Positions 52,502 to 63,098 of a DNA stretch of 64,000 nucleotides are shown here, piece by piece. The position numbers and the translations under genes are program-made. The DNA comes from Streptomyces sp. NBC_00102 (GTDB taxonomy: Bacteria > Actinomycetota > Actinomycetes > Streptomycetales > Streptomycetaceae). Under the pieces are notes generated by a model. It was not told the origin of the DNA and made no database searches. It saw nothing but the letters and a program-made list of their open reading frames with translations. How positions within the stretch are numbered: position 1 is the first letter of the stretch; each line of letters starts with the position of its first letter. The stretch lies in NCBI RefSeq assembly GCF_026343115.1, contig NZ_JAPEMC010000001.1, positions 1,736,001 to 1,800,000 of the forward strand, written 5' to 3'.

Positions 52502-52507
52502 TGGTTC

Positions 52508-53341
52508 TCACGCCTCGGGCGCGGGCTCCACGGCCGGGTCGGTCTCCTGCGCGCCGCCGAAGCGGCGGTCGCGCTGGGCGTACTCCAGGCAGGCGCGCCA
52601 CAGGTCGCGGCGGTCGAAGTCGGGCCACAGCACGTCCTGGAAGACCATCTCGGCGTACGCGCTCTGCCAGATCAGGTAGTTGGAGGTGCGCTGCTCGCCG
52701 CTGGGGCGCACGAAGAGGTCCACGTCCGGCATGTCCGGGTAGTAGATGTACTTCGCGAACGTCTTCTCGTTGACCTTCGACGGGTCGAGCTTCCCCGCCG
52801 CGACGTCCTCGGCGATGCGCTGCGCGGCGTCGGCGATCTCGGCCCGGCCGCCGTAGTTGACGCAGAAGTACAGCGTCATCTTGTCGTTGTCCTTGGTCTG
52901 CTCCTGGGCGACCTGGAGTTCCTGGACGACGGACTTCCACAGCTTGGGCATCCGGCCGACCCAGCGGATGCGGATGCCGAGTTCGTCCATCTCGTCGCGG
53001 CGGCGGCGGATGACGTCACGGTTGAAGTTCATCAGGAACTTCACCTCGTCCGGGGACCGCTTCCAGTTCTCCGTGGAGAACGCGTAGAGCGAGAGGTTCT
53101 TGACGCCCATCTCGATGCAGCCCTTGAGGACGTCCATGACGACGCCCTCGCCGACCTTGTGGCCCTCGGTGCGCGGGAGACCGCGTTCCTTGGCCCAGCG
53201 GCCGTTCCCGTCCATCACGACGGCCACGTGCTGGGGCACCAGCTCGGCGGGGATCTTCGGGGGCGTCGCACCGGAGGGGTGCGTCTCGGGGGTCTTGTAC
53301 GTGCGCCGGTTACGGCCGCCGAGGATCCCGCGTACTGCCAT
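52508..53341 (-). CDS. uppS: Isoprenyl transferase (undecaprenyl diphosphate synthase type)
   Basis: A 277-residue cis-prenyltransferase making the polyprenyl diphosphate carrier used for cell-wall synthesis. The family motifs are complete: [19 protein letters not shown] (catalytic Asp and pyrophosphate site), [28 protein letters not shown] and [19 protein letters not shown]. The C-terminal tail ([12 protein letters not shown]) is a disordered extension. ATG 53341 is preceded by purine-rich sequence. It is followed downstream by the terminator shared with zur and is located 48 bp behind recO. Confidence 0.95.
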   Translation of the reverse strand: MAVRGILGGRNRRTYKTPETHPSGATPPKIPAELVPQHVAVVMDGNGRWAKERGLPRTEGHKVGEGVVMDVLKGCIEMGVKNLSLYAFSTENWKRSPDEVKFLMNFNRDVIRRRRDEMDELGIRIRWVGRMPKLWKSVVQELQVAQEQTKDNDKMTLYFCVNYGGRAEIADAAQRIAEDVAAGKLDPSKVNEKTFAKYIYYPDMPDVDLFVRPSGEQRTSNYLIWQSAYAEMVFQDVLWPDFDRRDLWRACLEYAQRDRRFGGAQETDPAVEPAPEA

Positions 53342-53389
53342 GAGCTTCTCTCGTCTCCCTGTGTCGCTTCTCCACCAACCGCTGCGAGG

Positions 53390-54136
53390 TCACTGTTCCA
53401 CGTACCGCAGCGAGCGCAGACCGCGCTCCAGATGCCAGTGCAGATAGGCGGACACCAGCCCGCTCCCCTCCCTGGCATGACGCGCCTCGCACGCGTCCGC
53501 CGTCGCCCAGTCGCCGCTGAGCAGCGCGCTCAGCAGGGTCAGGGCCTCCGCCGAGGGTACGACGCTCCCGGGGACCCGGCAGTCGCCGCATACCGCTCCG
53601 CCTGCGGCGATGGAGAAGAAACGGTTCGGTCCGGGCATTCCGCACCGCGCGCAGTCCTCGAAGCTGGGCGCGTAGCCGTTGACGGCGAGGGAGCGCAGCA
53701 GGAACGCGTCGAGGATCAGGTGGGGGGCGTGCTCGCCCCGGGCGAGGGTGCGCAGCCCGCCGACGAGCAGCAGGTACTGCTGGACGGCCGGTTCGCCCTC
53801 GTGGTCGGTGAAGCGCTCGGCGGTCTCCAGCATCGCGGTGCCGGCGGTGTAGCGGGCGTAGTCGGTGACGATCCGGCCGCCGTACGGGGCGATGGTCTCG
53901 CTCTGCGTGCAGAGCGGCAGCCCGCGTCCGATCAGCTCGCTGCCGCGCGCGAAGAACTGCACGTCGACGTGGGAGAAGGGTTCGAGGCGGGCCCCGAACT
54001 TGGACTTGGTGCGGCGCACCCCCCGGGCGACGGCCCGCACCCGGCCGTGGCCGCGGGTCAGCAGGGTGATGATCCGGTCGGCCTCGCCCAGTTTCTGCGT
54101 ACGCAGTACGACGCCGTCGTCCCGGAACAAGCTCAT
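53390..54136 (-). CDS. recO: DNA repair protein RecO
   Basis: A 248-residue recombination mediator that helps load RecA onto SSB-coated DNA in the RecFOR pathway. It has an N-terminal OB-fold (RDDGVVLRTQKLGEADRIITLL), a central helical region, and a C-terminal zinc site with two Cys pairs (DCARCGMPG and AVCGDCRVPG). ATG 54136 is chosen; the longer frame to 54214 is Arg/Gly-rich. It is probably co-transcribed with uppS, as in other actinobacteria. Confidence 0.94.
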   Translation of the reverse strand: MSLFRDDGVVLRTQKLGEADRIITLLTRGHGRVRAVARGVRRTKSKFGARLEPFSHVDVQFFARGSELIGRGLPLCTQSETIAPYGGRIVTDYARYTAGTAMLETAERFTDHEGEPAVQQYLLLVGGLRTLARGEHAPHLILDAFLLRSLAVNGYAPSFEDCARCGMPGPNRFFSIAAGGAVCGDCRVPGSVVPSAEALTLLSALLSGDWATADACEARHAREGSGLVSAYLHWHLERGLRSLRYVEQ

Positions 54137-54260
54137 GCACCCATTGTCGCCCACCGGCCCGCGATCGGGCCGTCGGCCTCGAAGGCCGCCCCGGAACCCA
54201 CGGACCCGCCGCACCCGGCCGCAGGGCGACCGCTGGGCACCCGGGAGCGCCCAGGGGCGC

Positions 54261-54962
54261 TCAGGACGGCATGCGGGCGGCCGCGGTGAGCAGCCGGGCG
54301 GTGTCCTCGGGGCAGAGCCGCAGCGCGCGGCCCACGGTCGTCAGGACCTCGCGCTCGGCGGCGCCGTACGGGCCGTCGGCCAGCGCGATCCGGGCGCCCT
54401 GGAGCAGGACCGACTCGCGGCCGGCCGGGACCAGGTGGCGGGCGAGCGGGGTGAGCACCTCGTGCAGCTCGATGGCGAGGGCCGCGCCGCAGGCCCCGGC
54501 GGTGGCGCCGACGCCGTCGTCGTGGCCGATGTCGGCGGTCAGCACCTCCACGACGGTGAGGAGCTGCTCCTCCGAGCAGTCGTCGAGGCCGGCCTCGCGG
54601 ACGGTGCAGGCGGCGGTCTCCAGAGCGGTGCGGGGGGTGCCGCCCGAGGCGAGGACGGCCAGCGCGACCGTATGCACGGCCTCCCGGAGCATCGAGGAGA
54701 ACCGGGTGGTGGTGGGGTGCTCCAGGGCGTCGGTGCCGAAGTGCGCGTGGCAGTCGGCGCACTCGACGACGGGTCCGGTGCCGCCGCGCCGCAGCACGGG
54801 CACGCCGAGCACGGCGAGCCGGTGACGGCCGGTGAGGCGGCGGTAGTTGCGGTCCCCGCCGCAGTCCTGGCAGAAGAACTCGCCGTCGCCGACGACGTCC
54901 CATGCGGTGCGGATGCCGTACAGGCCCGTTCTCAGGGCGCGTTGTCCTTTGACTGACCGCAC
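54261..54962 (-). CDS. TerB family tellurite-resistance-like protein
   Basis: A 233-residue protein. GTG 54962 has a GGAGG ribosome site seven bases upstream, which sets the start. The N-terminal 80 residues carry a treble-clef-like zinc site (FFCQDCGGDRNY and VVECADCHAHF). The C-terminal part is a TerB-type helical bundle (SSMLREAVHTVALAVLASGG to TVGRALRLCPEDTARLL), with the acidic helix motif of the family. TerB domains bind divalent metal and link membrane stress to signalling in some systems. This standalone conserved copy next to recO has no known role. Confidence 0.85.
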   Translation of the reverse strand: MRSVKGQRALRTGLYGIRTAWDVVGDGEFFCQDCGGDRNYRRLTGRHRLAVLGVPVLRRGGTGPVVECADCHAHFGTDALEHPTTTRFSSMLREAVHTVALAVLASGGTPRTALETAACTVREAGLDDCSEEQLLTVVEVLTADIGHDDGVGATAGACGAALAIELHEVLTPLARHLVPAGRESVLLQGARIALADGPYGAAEREVLTTVGRALRLCPEDTARLLTAAARMPS

Positions 54963-55071
54963 GTCGCACACCTCCGTAACGCTCCGGCAACATTGCCGTG
55001 TGTTGCACGTGATGTTAACCACATGCGTCGGGCGGCGTCATCACCTCCTCTGTCACAACACCCGGAAATGG

Positions 55072-55110
55072 CCGAACCCCGCCCACCCGGAACGGGCGGA
55101 CGGGGTTCGG
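55072..55110 (-). terminator. Terminator of leuA
   Basis: A stem CCGAACCCCG/CGGGGTTCGG (10 bp perfect) continuing as CCCACCCG/CGGGCGGA with two mismatches around a GAA loop, about 100 bp behind the leuA stop. Confidence 0.7.
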
Positions 55111-55213
55111 CGAACAGTGCGCCACCGGATCAACCGGACATGTGCGCGAGGGGTACTCCCCCGGCGGGCGGCGGACGCGTCGACACGCCTCCGCCGGACT
55201 CGGCCGGACCGGG

Positions 55214-57080
<1,867 letters not shown>

Positions 57081-57085
57081 TACGA

Positions 57086-57133
57086 CTACAGGCCCTCGCC
57101 GCGGCAGCTAAGGAGAAGCAGCCCGAAACGCAT
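57086..57133 (-). CDS. leuA leader peptide (leucine attenuator)
   Basis: A 15-codon frame on the leuA transcript, MRFGLLLLSCRGEGL and stop TAG. It contains four consecutive Leu codons (CTG CTT CTC CTT), two of them CTT, which is rare in high-GC Streptomyces. This is the hallmark of ribosome-mediated transcription attenuation for leuA, known in actinobacteria. The stop lies 87 bp upstream of leuA. No clear ribosome site precedes the ATG, so the leader may be translated from a leaderless transcript. Confidence 0.8.
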   Translation of the reverse strand: MRFGLLLLSCRGEGL

Positions 57134-57291
57134 GATGCGACGAGAGTAACCGAGAGGTGCGCGGGACGCCGGTCCGTATCAGTATGCGGGACCGTGCACG
57201 CATGACGAGTAAACAGTGATGCATCACTCTATTTCGTCAATTGCCGTCGCAACCAGTGACAGGGCGATGACAGAGTGCCACAGTCATTTGC

Positions 57292-58374
57292 ATGATCTCT
57301 CGATCCCCCGACGGTTCCGGTATCCACCCCGTCTTCTGCACCATCGTTCCGCCGCACCTCCTCGACCAGCTGGCGCAGTCCGACGACCCCGCGGTCGCCG
57401 GACCCGCGCGCCGTACGCTCGACGCGGACGGCGAGCGCCGCACCCTGCGCAGAGAGGCGTCACTGGCCGCCATCGCCCCGGAACCCGCCACCGCGGGCGC
57501 CGTCCCCAGCAAGCCCCGCCGCACGCTCTACGACTGCCGCCACCACACCATGCTGCCGGGCCGCAAGGTCCGCGGCGAAGGCGACGAGCCCACCGGCGAC
57601 GCCAGCGTCAACCGCGCGTACGCCGGCTTCGGCGCCACCTTCGACCTGCTGCTCTCGGCGTACGGCCGCAGCTCGCTCGACGGCAAGGGCATGCGCCTCA
57701 TCGGATCGGTCCACTACGACCGCGACTACAACAACGCCTTCTTCGACGGCCGGCAGATGGTCTTCGGCGACGGTGACGGCGAGATCTTCCTCGACTTCAC
57801 CCTCTCCATCGACGTGATCGCCCACGAACTGGCGCACGGACTCACCCAGCACACCGCCAACCTCGTCTACGAGGGCCAGGCCGGCGCGCTCAACGAATCC
57901 GTCTCGGACGTCTTCGGCTCCCTGGTCAAGCAGTACTCCCTGGGGCAGAGCGCCGAACAGGCCGACTGGCTGATCGGCGCGGGCCTGCTCGCCCCCCGGG
58001 TCACCGGGGAGGGGCTGCGCTCGCTGAAGTCGCCCGGCACCGCGTACGACGACGACGTGCTCGGCAAGGACCCGCAGCCGGCCTCGATGGAGGACTACAT
58101 CGAGACCGACGACGACAACGGCGGGGTCCACCTCAACTCCGGCATCCCCAACCGTGCCTTCTACCTCGCCGCTTCCGCCCTCGGCGGGAACGCCTGGGAG
58201 CGGGCCGGACAGATCTGGTACGACGTGCTGACCGGAGGCGAGCTGACCGCCAACGCCGAGTTCGCCGACTTCGCCCGGCTGACCGTGGCCGCCGCCCGCG
58301 ACCGCTTCGGCGAGGGGGACGAGCAGGAGGCCGTCGTCAAGGGCTGGTCGGAAGTGGGCGTACCGACCGAGTAG
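57292..58374 (+). CDS. M4 family metalloprotease, protealysin-like
   Basis: A 360-residue thermolysin-family zinc peptidase. The short N-terminal propeptide with PPHLLDQLAQ and the lack of a signal peptide mark the protealysin subgroup. Zinc ligands are H178 and H182 in HELAH and E202 in LNESVSDVFG; the catalytic His lies in VHLNSGIPNRAFY. The C-terminal helical domain is complete. The start ATG 57292 has no obvious ribosome site. The next gene encodes an emfourin-type inhibitor, as in other bacteria with protealysin-like enzymes. It may act in the cytoplasm or be exported by an unknown route. Confidence 0.94.
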   Translation: MISRSPDGSGIHPVFCTIVPPHLLDQLAQSDDPAVAGPARRTLDADGERRTLRREASLAAIAPEPATAGAVPSKPRRTLYDCRHHTMLPGRKVRGEGDEPTGDASVNRAYAGFGATFDLLLSAYGRSSLDGKGMRLIGSVHYDRDYNNAFFDGRQMVFGDGDGEIFLDFTLSIDVIAHELAHGLTQHTANLVYEGQAGALNESVSDVFGSLVKQYSLGQSAEQADWLIGAGLLAPRVTGEGLRSLKSPGTAYDDDVLGKDPQPASMEDYIETDDDNGGVHLNSGIPNRAFYLAASALGGNAWERAGQIWYDVLTGGELTANAEFADFARLTVAAARDRFGEGDEQEAVVKGWSEVGVPTE

Positions 58375-58393
58375 GCGGGTCAGTATGGGTCAC

Positions 58394-58660
58394 ATGCGCA
58401 TTCATGTGAGCCGGACAGGCGGGTTCGCCGGCCTCTCCCGCCGGGCCGGGATCGACACGGCCGAGCAGGAGGACGCCGCCGTCTGGGAGTCCCTGGCCCG
58501 TTCCGCACTCGCGGAGGGGGCCGGGACTCCGCCGTCGGGAGTGCCCGACGGCTTCCGGTACGCGATCACCGTCGACGGGCGGACCGTGCACTGCGCGGAC
58601 CCGGACCTGACCGACGACCAGCGCACGCTGGTCTCACGCGTCCTCCGTGAGGGGGCGTGA
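58394..58660 (+). CDS. Emfourin-type inhibitor of the M4 protease
   Basis: An 88-residue protein starting RIHVSRTGGFAGLSRRAGI, with a helical middle and an ending FRYAITVDGRTVHCADPDL then DQRTLVSRVL. This matches the protealysin-inhibitor emfourin family (beta-sheet face with a conserved R-x-G-G-F-A-G loop). It starts 20 bp after the protease gene on the same strand. The first of two in-frame ATGs is at 58385; 58394 is preferred because the family begins RIxVxRxGG. Confidence 0.85.
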   Translation: MRIHVSRTGGFAGLSRRAGIDTAEQEDAAVWESLARSALAEGAGTPPSGVPDGFRYAITVDGRTVHCADPDLTDDQRTLVSRVLREGA

Positions 58661-58717
58661 GACCGGCGGTGCCGTCAACACGGCTCGGCTGTCGGGGCGG
58701 CCCGGCAGCCGGGCCGC

Positions 58718-59683
58718 TCAGAAACCGAGCTTGCGCAGCTGCTTCGGGTCGCGCTGCCAGTCCTTGGCGACCTTGACGTGCAGGTCGAGGAAGACCGGCG
58801 TACCGAGCAGCGCCTCGATCTGCTTGCGGGACTTCGTCCCGACGTCCTTCAGCCGCTGCCCCTTCGGGCCGATGATGATGCCCTTCTGGCTGGGGCGCTC
58901 GATGTAGACGTTGGCGTGGATGTCCAGCAGCGGCCGGTCGGCCGGACGGTTCTCGCGGGGCAGCATCTCCTCGACGACGACCGCGATGGAGTGCGGCAGC
59001 TCGTCGCGCACGCCTTCGAGCGCGGCCTCGCGGATCAGCTCCGCGACCATGACCTGCTCGGGCTCGTCGGTGAGGTCGCCCTCCGGGTAGAGCGGCGGGC
59101 TCACCGGCAGCAGCGGGGCGATCAGGTCGGCGAGCAGCCCGACCTGCTCGTCCTTGACCGCCGAGACCGGCACGATCTCGGCCCATTCAAAGCCGAGCTC
59201 CTGGCCCAGCTGGGAGACGGCCAGCAGCTGTTCGGCGAGCGCCCGGGAGTCGACCAGGTCCGTCTTGGTGATGACCGCGATCTTCGGGGTCTTCTTGATG
59301 GCGGCGAGTTCCTTGATGATGAACTTGTCGCCGGGGCCGAGCTTCTGGTCGGCGGGCAGGCAGAAGCCGATGACGTCGACCTCGGCCCAGGTGGTCCGCA
59401 CGACGTCGTTCAGCCGCTCGCCGAGCAGGGTGCGCGGCTTGTGGAGTCCGGGGGTGTCGACCAGGATCAGCTGCGCGTCTTCGCGGTGCACGATGCCGCG
59501 CACGGTGTGCCGGGTGGTCTGGGGGCGGTTGGACGTGATCGCCACCTTCTGCCCGACCAGAGCGTTCGTGAGGGTGGACTTGCCCGCGTTGGGGCGGCCC
59601 ACGAAGCAGGCGAAACCGGCCCGGTGGGGGGCGGGGTCCGTGGCCTGCCGCGCAGCGGCTTCGGGGTTCGGTCGAGCGCTCAT
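58718..59683 (-). CDS. era: GTPase Era
   Basis: A 321-residue GTPase that binds 16S rRNA and helps 30S maturation. G-motifs are GRPNAGKST (G1), DTPG (G3) and TKTD in place of the usual NKxD (G4). The KH domain carries IIGPKGQRLKDVGTKSRKQIE near the C-terminus, and the ending VKVAKDWQRDPKQLRKLGF is the family standard. ATG 59683 is preferred; a second in-frame ATG lies at 59692. It is divergent from the YnfA-like gene. Confidence 0.96.
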   Translation of the reverse strand: MSARPNPEAAARQATDPAPHRAGFACFVGRPNAGKSTLTNALVGQKVAITSNRPQTTRHTVRGIVHREDAQLILVDTPGLHKPRTLLGERLNDVVRTTWAEVDVIGFCLPADQKLGPGDKFIIKELAAIKKTPKIAVITKTDLVDSRALAEQLLAVSQLGQELGFEWAEIVPVSAVKDEQVGLLADLIAPLLPVSPPLYPEGDLTDEPEQVMVAELIREAALEGVRDELPHSIAVVVEEMLPRENRPADRPLLDIHANVYIERPSQKGIIIGPKGQRLKDVGTKSRKQIEALLGTPVFLDLHVKVAKDWQRDPKQLRKLGF

Positions 59684-59795
59684 GGCGCCCATTGTCCCCG
59701 ATCGCGGCGGCCCGGCGCACAACGGTCGCCGGCCGGACCGCGGCGCGGGGCGGCCCGGCCCCGGGGAACGGGCTCCGCGGCGATAGCGTGCCCCC

Positions 59796-60131
59796 ATGCT
59801 CGTCGCCCGTTCCGCCGCCCTTTTCCTCGTCGCCGCCCTCTTCGAGATCGGGGGCGCCTGGCTGGTCTGGCAGGGCATCCGCGAGCACCGGGGGTGGGCC
59901 TGGATCGGCGCCGGGGTGATCGCCCTCGGCGTGTACGGCGCGGTGGCGACCCTGCAGAGCGACGACAACTTCGGGCGCATCCTCGCCGCTTACGGCGGGG
60001 TCTTCGTGGCCGGCTCGATCGCCTGGGGCATGGTCGCGGACGGCTACCGCCCGGACCGGTACGACGTCGCGGGCGCGCTGATCTGCCTCGCCGGCATGGC
60101 CATGATCATGTACGCGCCCCGGGGGCACTGA
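59796..60131 (+). CDS. YnfA/UPF0060 family small membrane protein
   Basis: A 111-residue protein with four predicted membrane helices, beginning [20 protein letters not shown] and containing [16 protein letters not shown] and [21 protein letters not shown]. These are the conserved YnfA/UPF0060 segments, thought to be related to small multidrug-resistance-like transporters. The function is unproven in actinobacteria. Confidence 0.9.
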   Translation: MLVARSAALFLVAALFEIGGAWLVWQGIREHRGWAWIGAGVIALGVYGAVATLQSDDNFGRILAAYGGVFVAGSIAWGMVADGYRPDRYDVAGALICLAGMAMIMYAPRGH

Positions 60132-60176
60132 ACCGGCCACGGCCGACCCGCGTCGTCCGCGAGGACGTGGGGGAAG

Positions 60177-60530
60177 TCACCCCGCGGTGACCCGCACCCG
60201 CACCGTCCCGTCCGGACCCGCCAGGAACACCGGAGTGTCGGCCCCACCGAGGTCGCGCACCGCGGCCCGGTCCTCGTCGGCCGGGTTCTCGGCGTCCGAG
60301 ACCACGGCTGCGGCTTCGAGCGAGGTGGCCCCGCTGGCCACGGCCATCGCGACGGCCGTCTGGAGGGCGGTGAGCCGCAGCGACTCCAGGGCCACCGTGC
60401 CCGCCACGTACGTACGTCCCGTCTCGTCCCGTACGGCCGCGCCCTCCGGCACTCCGTTGCGGGCGCGGGCGCTGCGCGCCAGGGTGACGATCTTGCGGTC
60501 CTCGGCCCCGAGGTCGGTGCTGTCAGTCAT
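60177..60530 (-). CDS. Cytidine-deaminase-like protein lacking the zinc site
   Basis: A 117-residue protein with the overall length and strand/helix pattern of homotetrameric cytidine deaminase (RKIVTLARSARARNGVPEGA, then YVAGTVALESLRLTALQTAV). However, the H/C-A-E motif is replaced (LRLTALQTAVAMA) and the second P-C-x-x-C motif is absent (VSDAENPADEDRAAV). Without zinc ligands or the catalytic Glu it cannot deaminate by the known mechanism. It sits near era in a conserved position as far as I recall. A binding or regulatory function is possible. Confidence 0.8.
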   Translation of the reverse strand: MTDSTDLGAEDRKIVTLARSARARNGVPEGAAVRDETGRTYVAGTVALESLRLTALQTAVAMAVASGATSLEAAAVVSDAENPADEDRAAVRDLGGADTPVFLAGPDGTVRVRVTAG

Positions 60531-60562
60531 GTGCCGAGCATACGAACCGTGTGGCGCGCGCC

Positions 60563-61456
60563 TCATCCCGGTACCGGGTACATCGCGTCGCGCCGCCCTT
60601 CCGGGGACGCCAGCCACTTGAGCCGTTCCTCGGTGCCGGTGCCGGGCAGCGGGGTGTGCAGCACGATCGCCAGGTCCGGGCGGGCGGGCACCCGCAGCTG
60701 GGTGGACTCCACCTGGAGCGTCCCGGCCGTCGGATGCTCCAGTTCCTTGCGCATCTGCCCGCCGGGCGCGATGTCGCGCTGCTCCCAGAGCGCGGCGAAC
60801 TCGGAGCTGGCCTCCTTCGCCTCGGCGACCACGGCCTGGAAACCCTCGTCCTCCGGGTTCTCCGAGCAGCCCGCGCGGAACTGCGCGACGACCATCGGGG
60901 CGATCTGCTCCCAGGTGGTGGCGCGGGAGCGGTAGACGTCGTCGGTGAAGAAGGAGATCAGGCAGTTCTGCACGATGCCGGGGCGCAGCCCGAGGACGAG
61001 GGAGGCGGCGTCGTTGTAGAGCACGACGTTCCAGTACCGGTCCATGATGTGCGCCGGGAACGGCATCCACGCGTCGATGAGCCGCCGCAGCCCGTCGCAC
61101 ATGTCGGCGTCGGCCGGATCGACCTCCGGGGCGGGCGGGTTGAGCCCGGCCAGTACGTACAGGTGGCGGCGCTCGGCGCTGGTGAGCCGCAGGACGCGCG
61201 CCACCGAGTCCAGCACCTGCGGGGAGACGGTGATGTCGCGCCCCTGCTCCAGCCACTGGTACCAGGAGACCCCGACGCCCGCGAGGACGGCGACCTCCTC
61301 CCGGCGCAGCCCCGGGGTGCGGCGGCGCGCACCGCCGTCGGGGAGACCGGCCAGGGCCGGGGTGACCCTGGCCCGGCGGCTCATCAGGAACTCCCGCAGC
61401 TCGGCGAGCCGGTGGGCCTTGGCGTTGTCCGTCGTCGAGCGGGCCGGTGTCGCCAC
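60563..61456 (-). CDS. XRE-family regulator with MmyB-like ligand-binding domain
   Basis: A 297-residue transcription regulator. GTG 61456 is supported by GGGGAG five bases upstream; the longer open frame is the antisense shadow of the MFS gene. The N-terminal helix-turn-helix is RRTPGLRREEVAVLAGVGVS then WYQWLEQGR. The C-terminal MmyB domain (MPFPAHIMDRYWNVVLYNDA, WEQIAPMVVAQFR) may bind fatty-acid-like ligands. It is divergent from the MFS gene at 61562 across a 105-bp operator-containing gap and probably regulates it. Confidence 0.92.
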   Translation of the reverse strand: MATPARSTTDNAKAHRLAELREFLMSRRARVTPALAGLPDGGARRRTPGLRREEVAVLAGVGVSWYQWLEQGRDITVSPQVLDSVARVLRLTSAERRHLYVLAGLNPPAPEVDPADADMCDGLRRLIDAWMPFPAHIMDRYWNVVLYNDAASLVLGLRPGIVQNCLISFFTDDVYRSRATTWEQIAPMVVAQFRAGCSENPEDEGFQAVVAEAKEASSEFAALWEQRDIAPGGQMRKELEHPTAGTLQVESTQLRVPARPDLAIVLHTPLPGTGTEERLKWLASPEGRRDAMYPVPG

Positions 61457-61475
61457 GTCACTCCCCTGGGTCGGC

Positions 61476-61511
61476 ACCACCTGGTCGCACCAACTGGTGT
61501 TCGTACCAACA
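61476..61511. promoter_or_regulatory. Tandem ACCA-N2-TGGT inverted repeats between the MmyB regulator and the MFS gene
   Basis: ACCACCTGGT (61476-61485) and ACCAACTGGT (61489-61498) are two inverted repeats 13 bp apart. A degenerate third (ACCAACAGGA) lies at 61505. They sit in the middle of the divergent promoter gap and are the likely binding site of the regulator. Confidence 0.45.
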
Positions 61512-61561
61512 GGATAAAGAGCGTCTCCCCACCCCTGCCGCGTGCGACCGAAGGTTGGGAC

Positions 61562-62992
61562 ATGGCGATCGAATCCCCTCCCGAGGCCACCGGCATCCCC
61601 GGTCCCGCTGCCCCCTCCCTTCCGGATGCAACCCGTCCGGCCCGGCTCTCCGGCCGGTCCCGGCTGATCCTCATGGTCCTGTGCGCCGCCCAGTTCATGG
61701 TGGCGCTCGACTTCTCCGTACTGAACGTGGCGCTGCCCGCACTCGGCACCGACCTCGGGCTGAGCACCTCCCAGCTCCAGTGGGCCATCACCGCGTTCGC
61801 CCTCCCCTCCGGCGGATTCCTGCTGCTCTTCGGGCGGATCGGCGACCTCTTCGGGCGGCGGCGGCTCTTCCTCGCCGGTCTGGTCGTGTTCGGGGCGGCC
61901 TCGCTGCTGGCCACGCTCGCCTGGAACCCGGCGGCCTTCCTCGCCGGACGCGCCCTCCAGGGGCTCGGCGCAGCCGCGATCGTGCCCACCGGGATGTCGC
62001 TGCTGACCACCACGTTCAAGGAGGGCCCGGAACGCGACCGGGCGCTGGGCATCAGCGGCACGCTGCTCTCCCTCGGCTTCACCGTGGGCATGGTGGCCGG
62101 CGGCGTACTCACCGACACGCTGGGCTGGCGCTCCACCATGGGCCTGCTGGCACTCGCCTCGGCGGGCGTCCTGACCCTCGCCCCGAAGGCGCTGACGGAG
62201 TCCCGTACCCCGCACCGGCCCAAGCTGGACGTACCGGGCGCGGTCACCGTCACGGGCGGACTGCTGGCCCTGATCTACGCACTGTCGACCGCCGCCCAGG
62301 ACGGCTTCGGGCACACCGACGTCCTGCTCACGCTGGTCCTCGGAGTGGCACTGCTGGTGACGTTCGCGGTGGTGGAGTCGCGGGCCGCCGAGCCGCTGGT
62401 CTCCCTGCCGATGCTGCGCCGCCGGACCGTGGCGTTCGGCAACCTCGGCGGGCTGCTGACCTTCGCCCTGATGTCCACCGTGGTCTTCGTGCTGACGCTC
62501 TACCTCCAGGACGTCCTGGGTCTGTCGGCCTTCGCCACCGGGCTGGTCTTCGGGGTGCAGGGCCTGCTCTCGGCGGTGGCCGGTACGTACGCCCCCCGGG
62601 TCATCGGCCGCTTCGGCGCCCGCCGCACCCTGGTCGGCTCGCTCCTCGGCCAGGGCGCCTTCGTCGCCCTGCTGCTGGCCCTGGGCGCGCACGGCGGAGT
62701 GCTGGTCGCCACGGTCGGCGTCTCGCTGGCGAGCATGTGCCACCTGGGCGCCATCGTGAGCTACGGCCTCGCGGTGACCTCCGGCGTCCCGGACGCCGAA
62801 CAGGGCCTGGCCACCGGCCTGGTCACCACGACCCAGCAGGTCGGCCTGACCCTCGGCATCCCGCTGCTGGGCGTGCTGGCCACCACCCAGGGCGAGCTGT
62901 TCACGGGGGTCCGTACCGTCATGGCGCTCGACGCGGCGCTGCTGCTGGTCGGCGCGGCGGTGGTGGGGGTGGGGCTGCGGCGGCGGGGGTGA
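61562..62992 (+). CDS. MFS transporter, EmrB/QacA-like drug antiporter
   Basis: A 476-residue inner-membrane exporter with about 14 hydrophobic segments. FMVALDFSVLNVALPALGTDL (TM1, with the D-x-x-x-x-N-V-A-L-P pattern of DHA2 pumps), GRIGDLFGRRR (motif A) and LGFTVGMVAGGVLTD (motif C) are clear. The ATG 61562 is followed by a Pro-rich cytoplasmic tail. It is probably induced through the divergent MmyB-type regulator. The substrate is unknown. Confidence 0.93.
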   Translation: MAIESPPEATGIPGPAAPSLPDATRPARLSGRSRLILMVLCAAQFMVALDFSVLNVALPALGTDLGLSTSQLQWAITAFALPSGGFLLLFGRIGDLFGRRRLFLAGLVVFGAASLLATLAWNPAAFLAGRALQGLGAAAIVPTGMSLLTTTFKEGPERDRALGISGTLLSLGFTVGMVAGGVLTDTLGWRSTMGLLALASAGVLTLAPKALTESRTPHRPKLDVPGAVTVTGGLLALIYALSTAAQDGFGHTDVLLTLVLGVALLVTFAVVESRAAEPLVSLPMLRRRTVAFGNLGGLLTFALMSTVVFVLTLYLQDVLGLSAFATGLVFGVQGLLSAVAGTYAPRVIGRFGARRTLVGSLLGQGAFVALLLALGAHGGVLVATVGVSLASMCHLGAIVSYGLAVTSGVPDAEQGLATGLVTTTQQVGLTLGIPLLGVLATTQGELFTGVRTVMALDAALLLVGAAVVGVGLRRRG

Positions 62993-63030
62993 GGCGGGCG
63001 GTGCTGCGCGCGCCCCGCACCTTGGAGGAA

Positions 63031-63062
63031 CGGCCCCTGACCAGGTCAACGGTCAGGGGCCG
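63031..63062 (+). terminator. Terminator of the MFS gene
   Basis: A perfect 12-bp stem CGGCCCCTGACC/GGTCAGGGGCCG (63031-63042 with 63051-63062) with an 8-nt loop, 38 bp after the stop. Confidence 0.8.
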
Positions 63063-63098
63063 TCGCGGTGTCAGTGCCACCTGGCAGACTCCGCCGGT

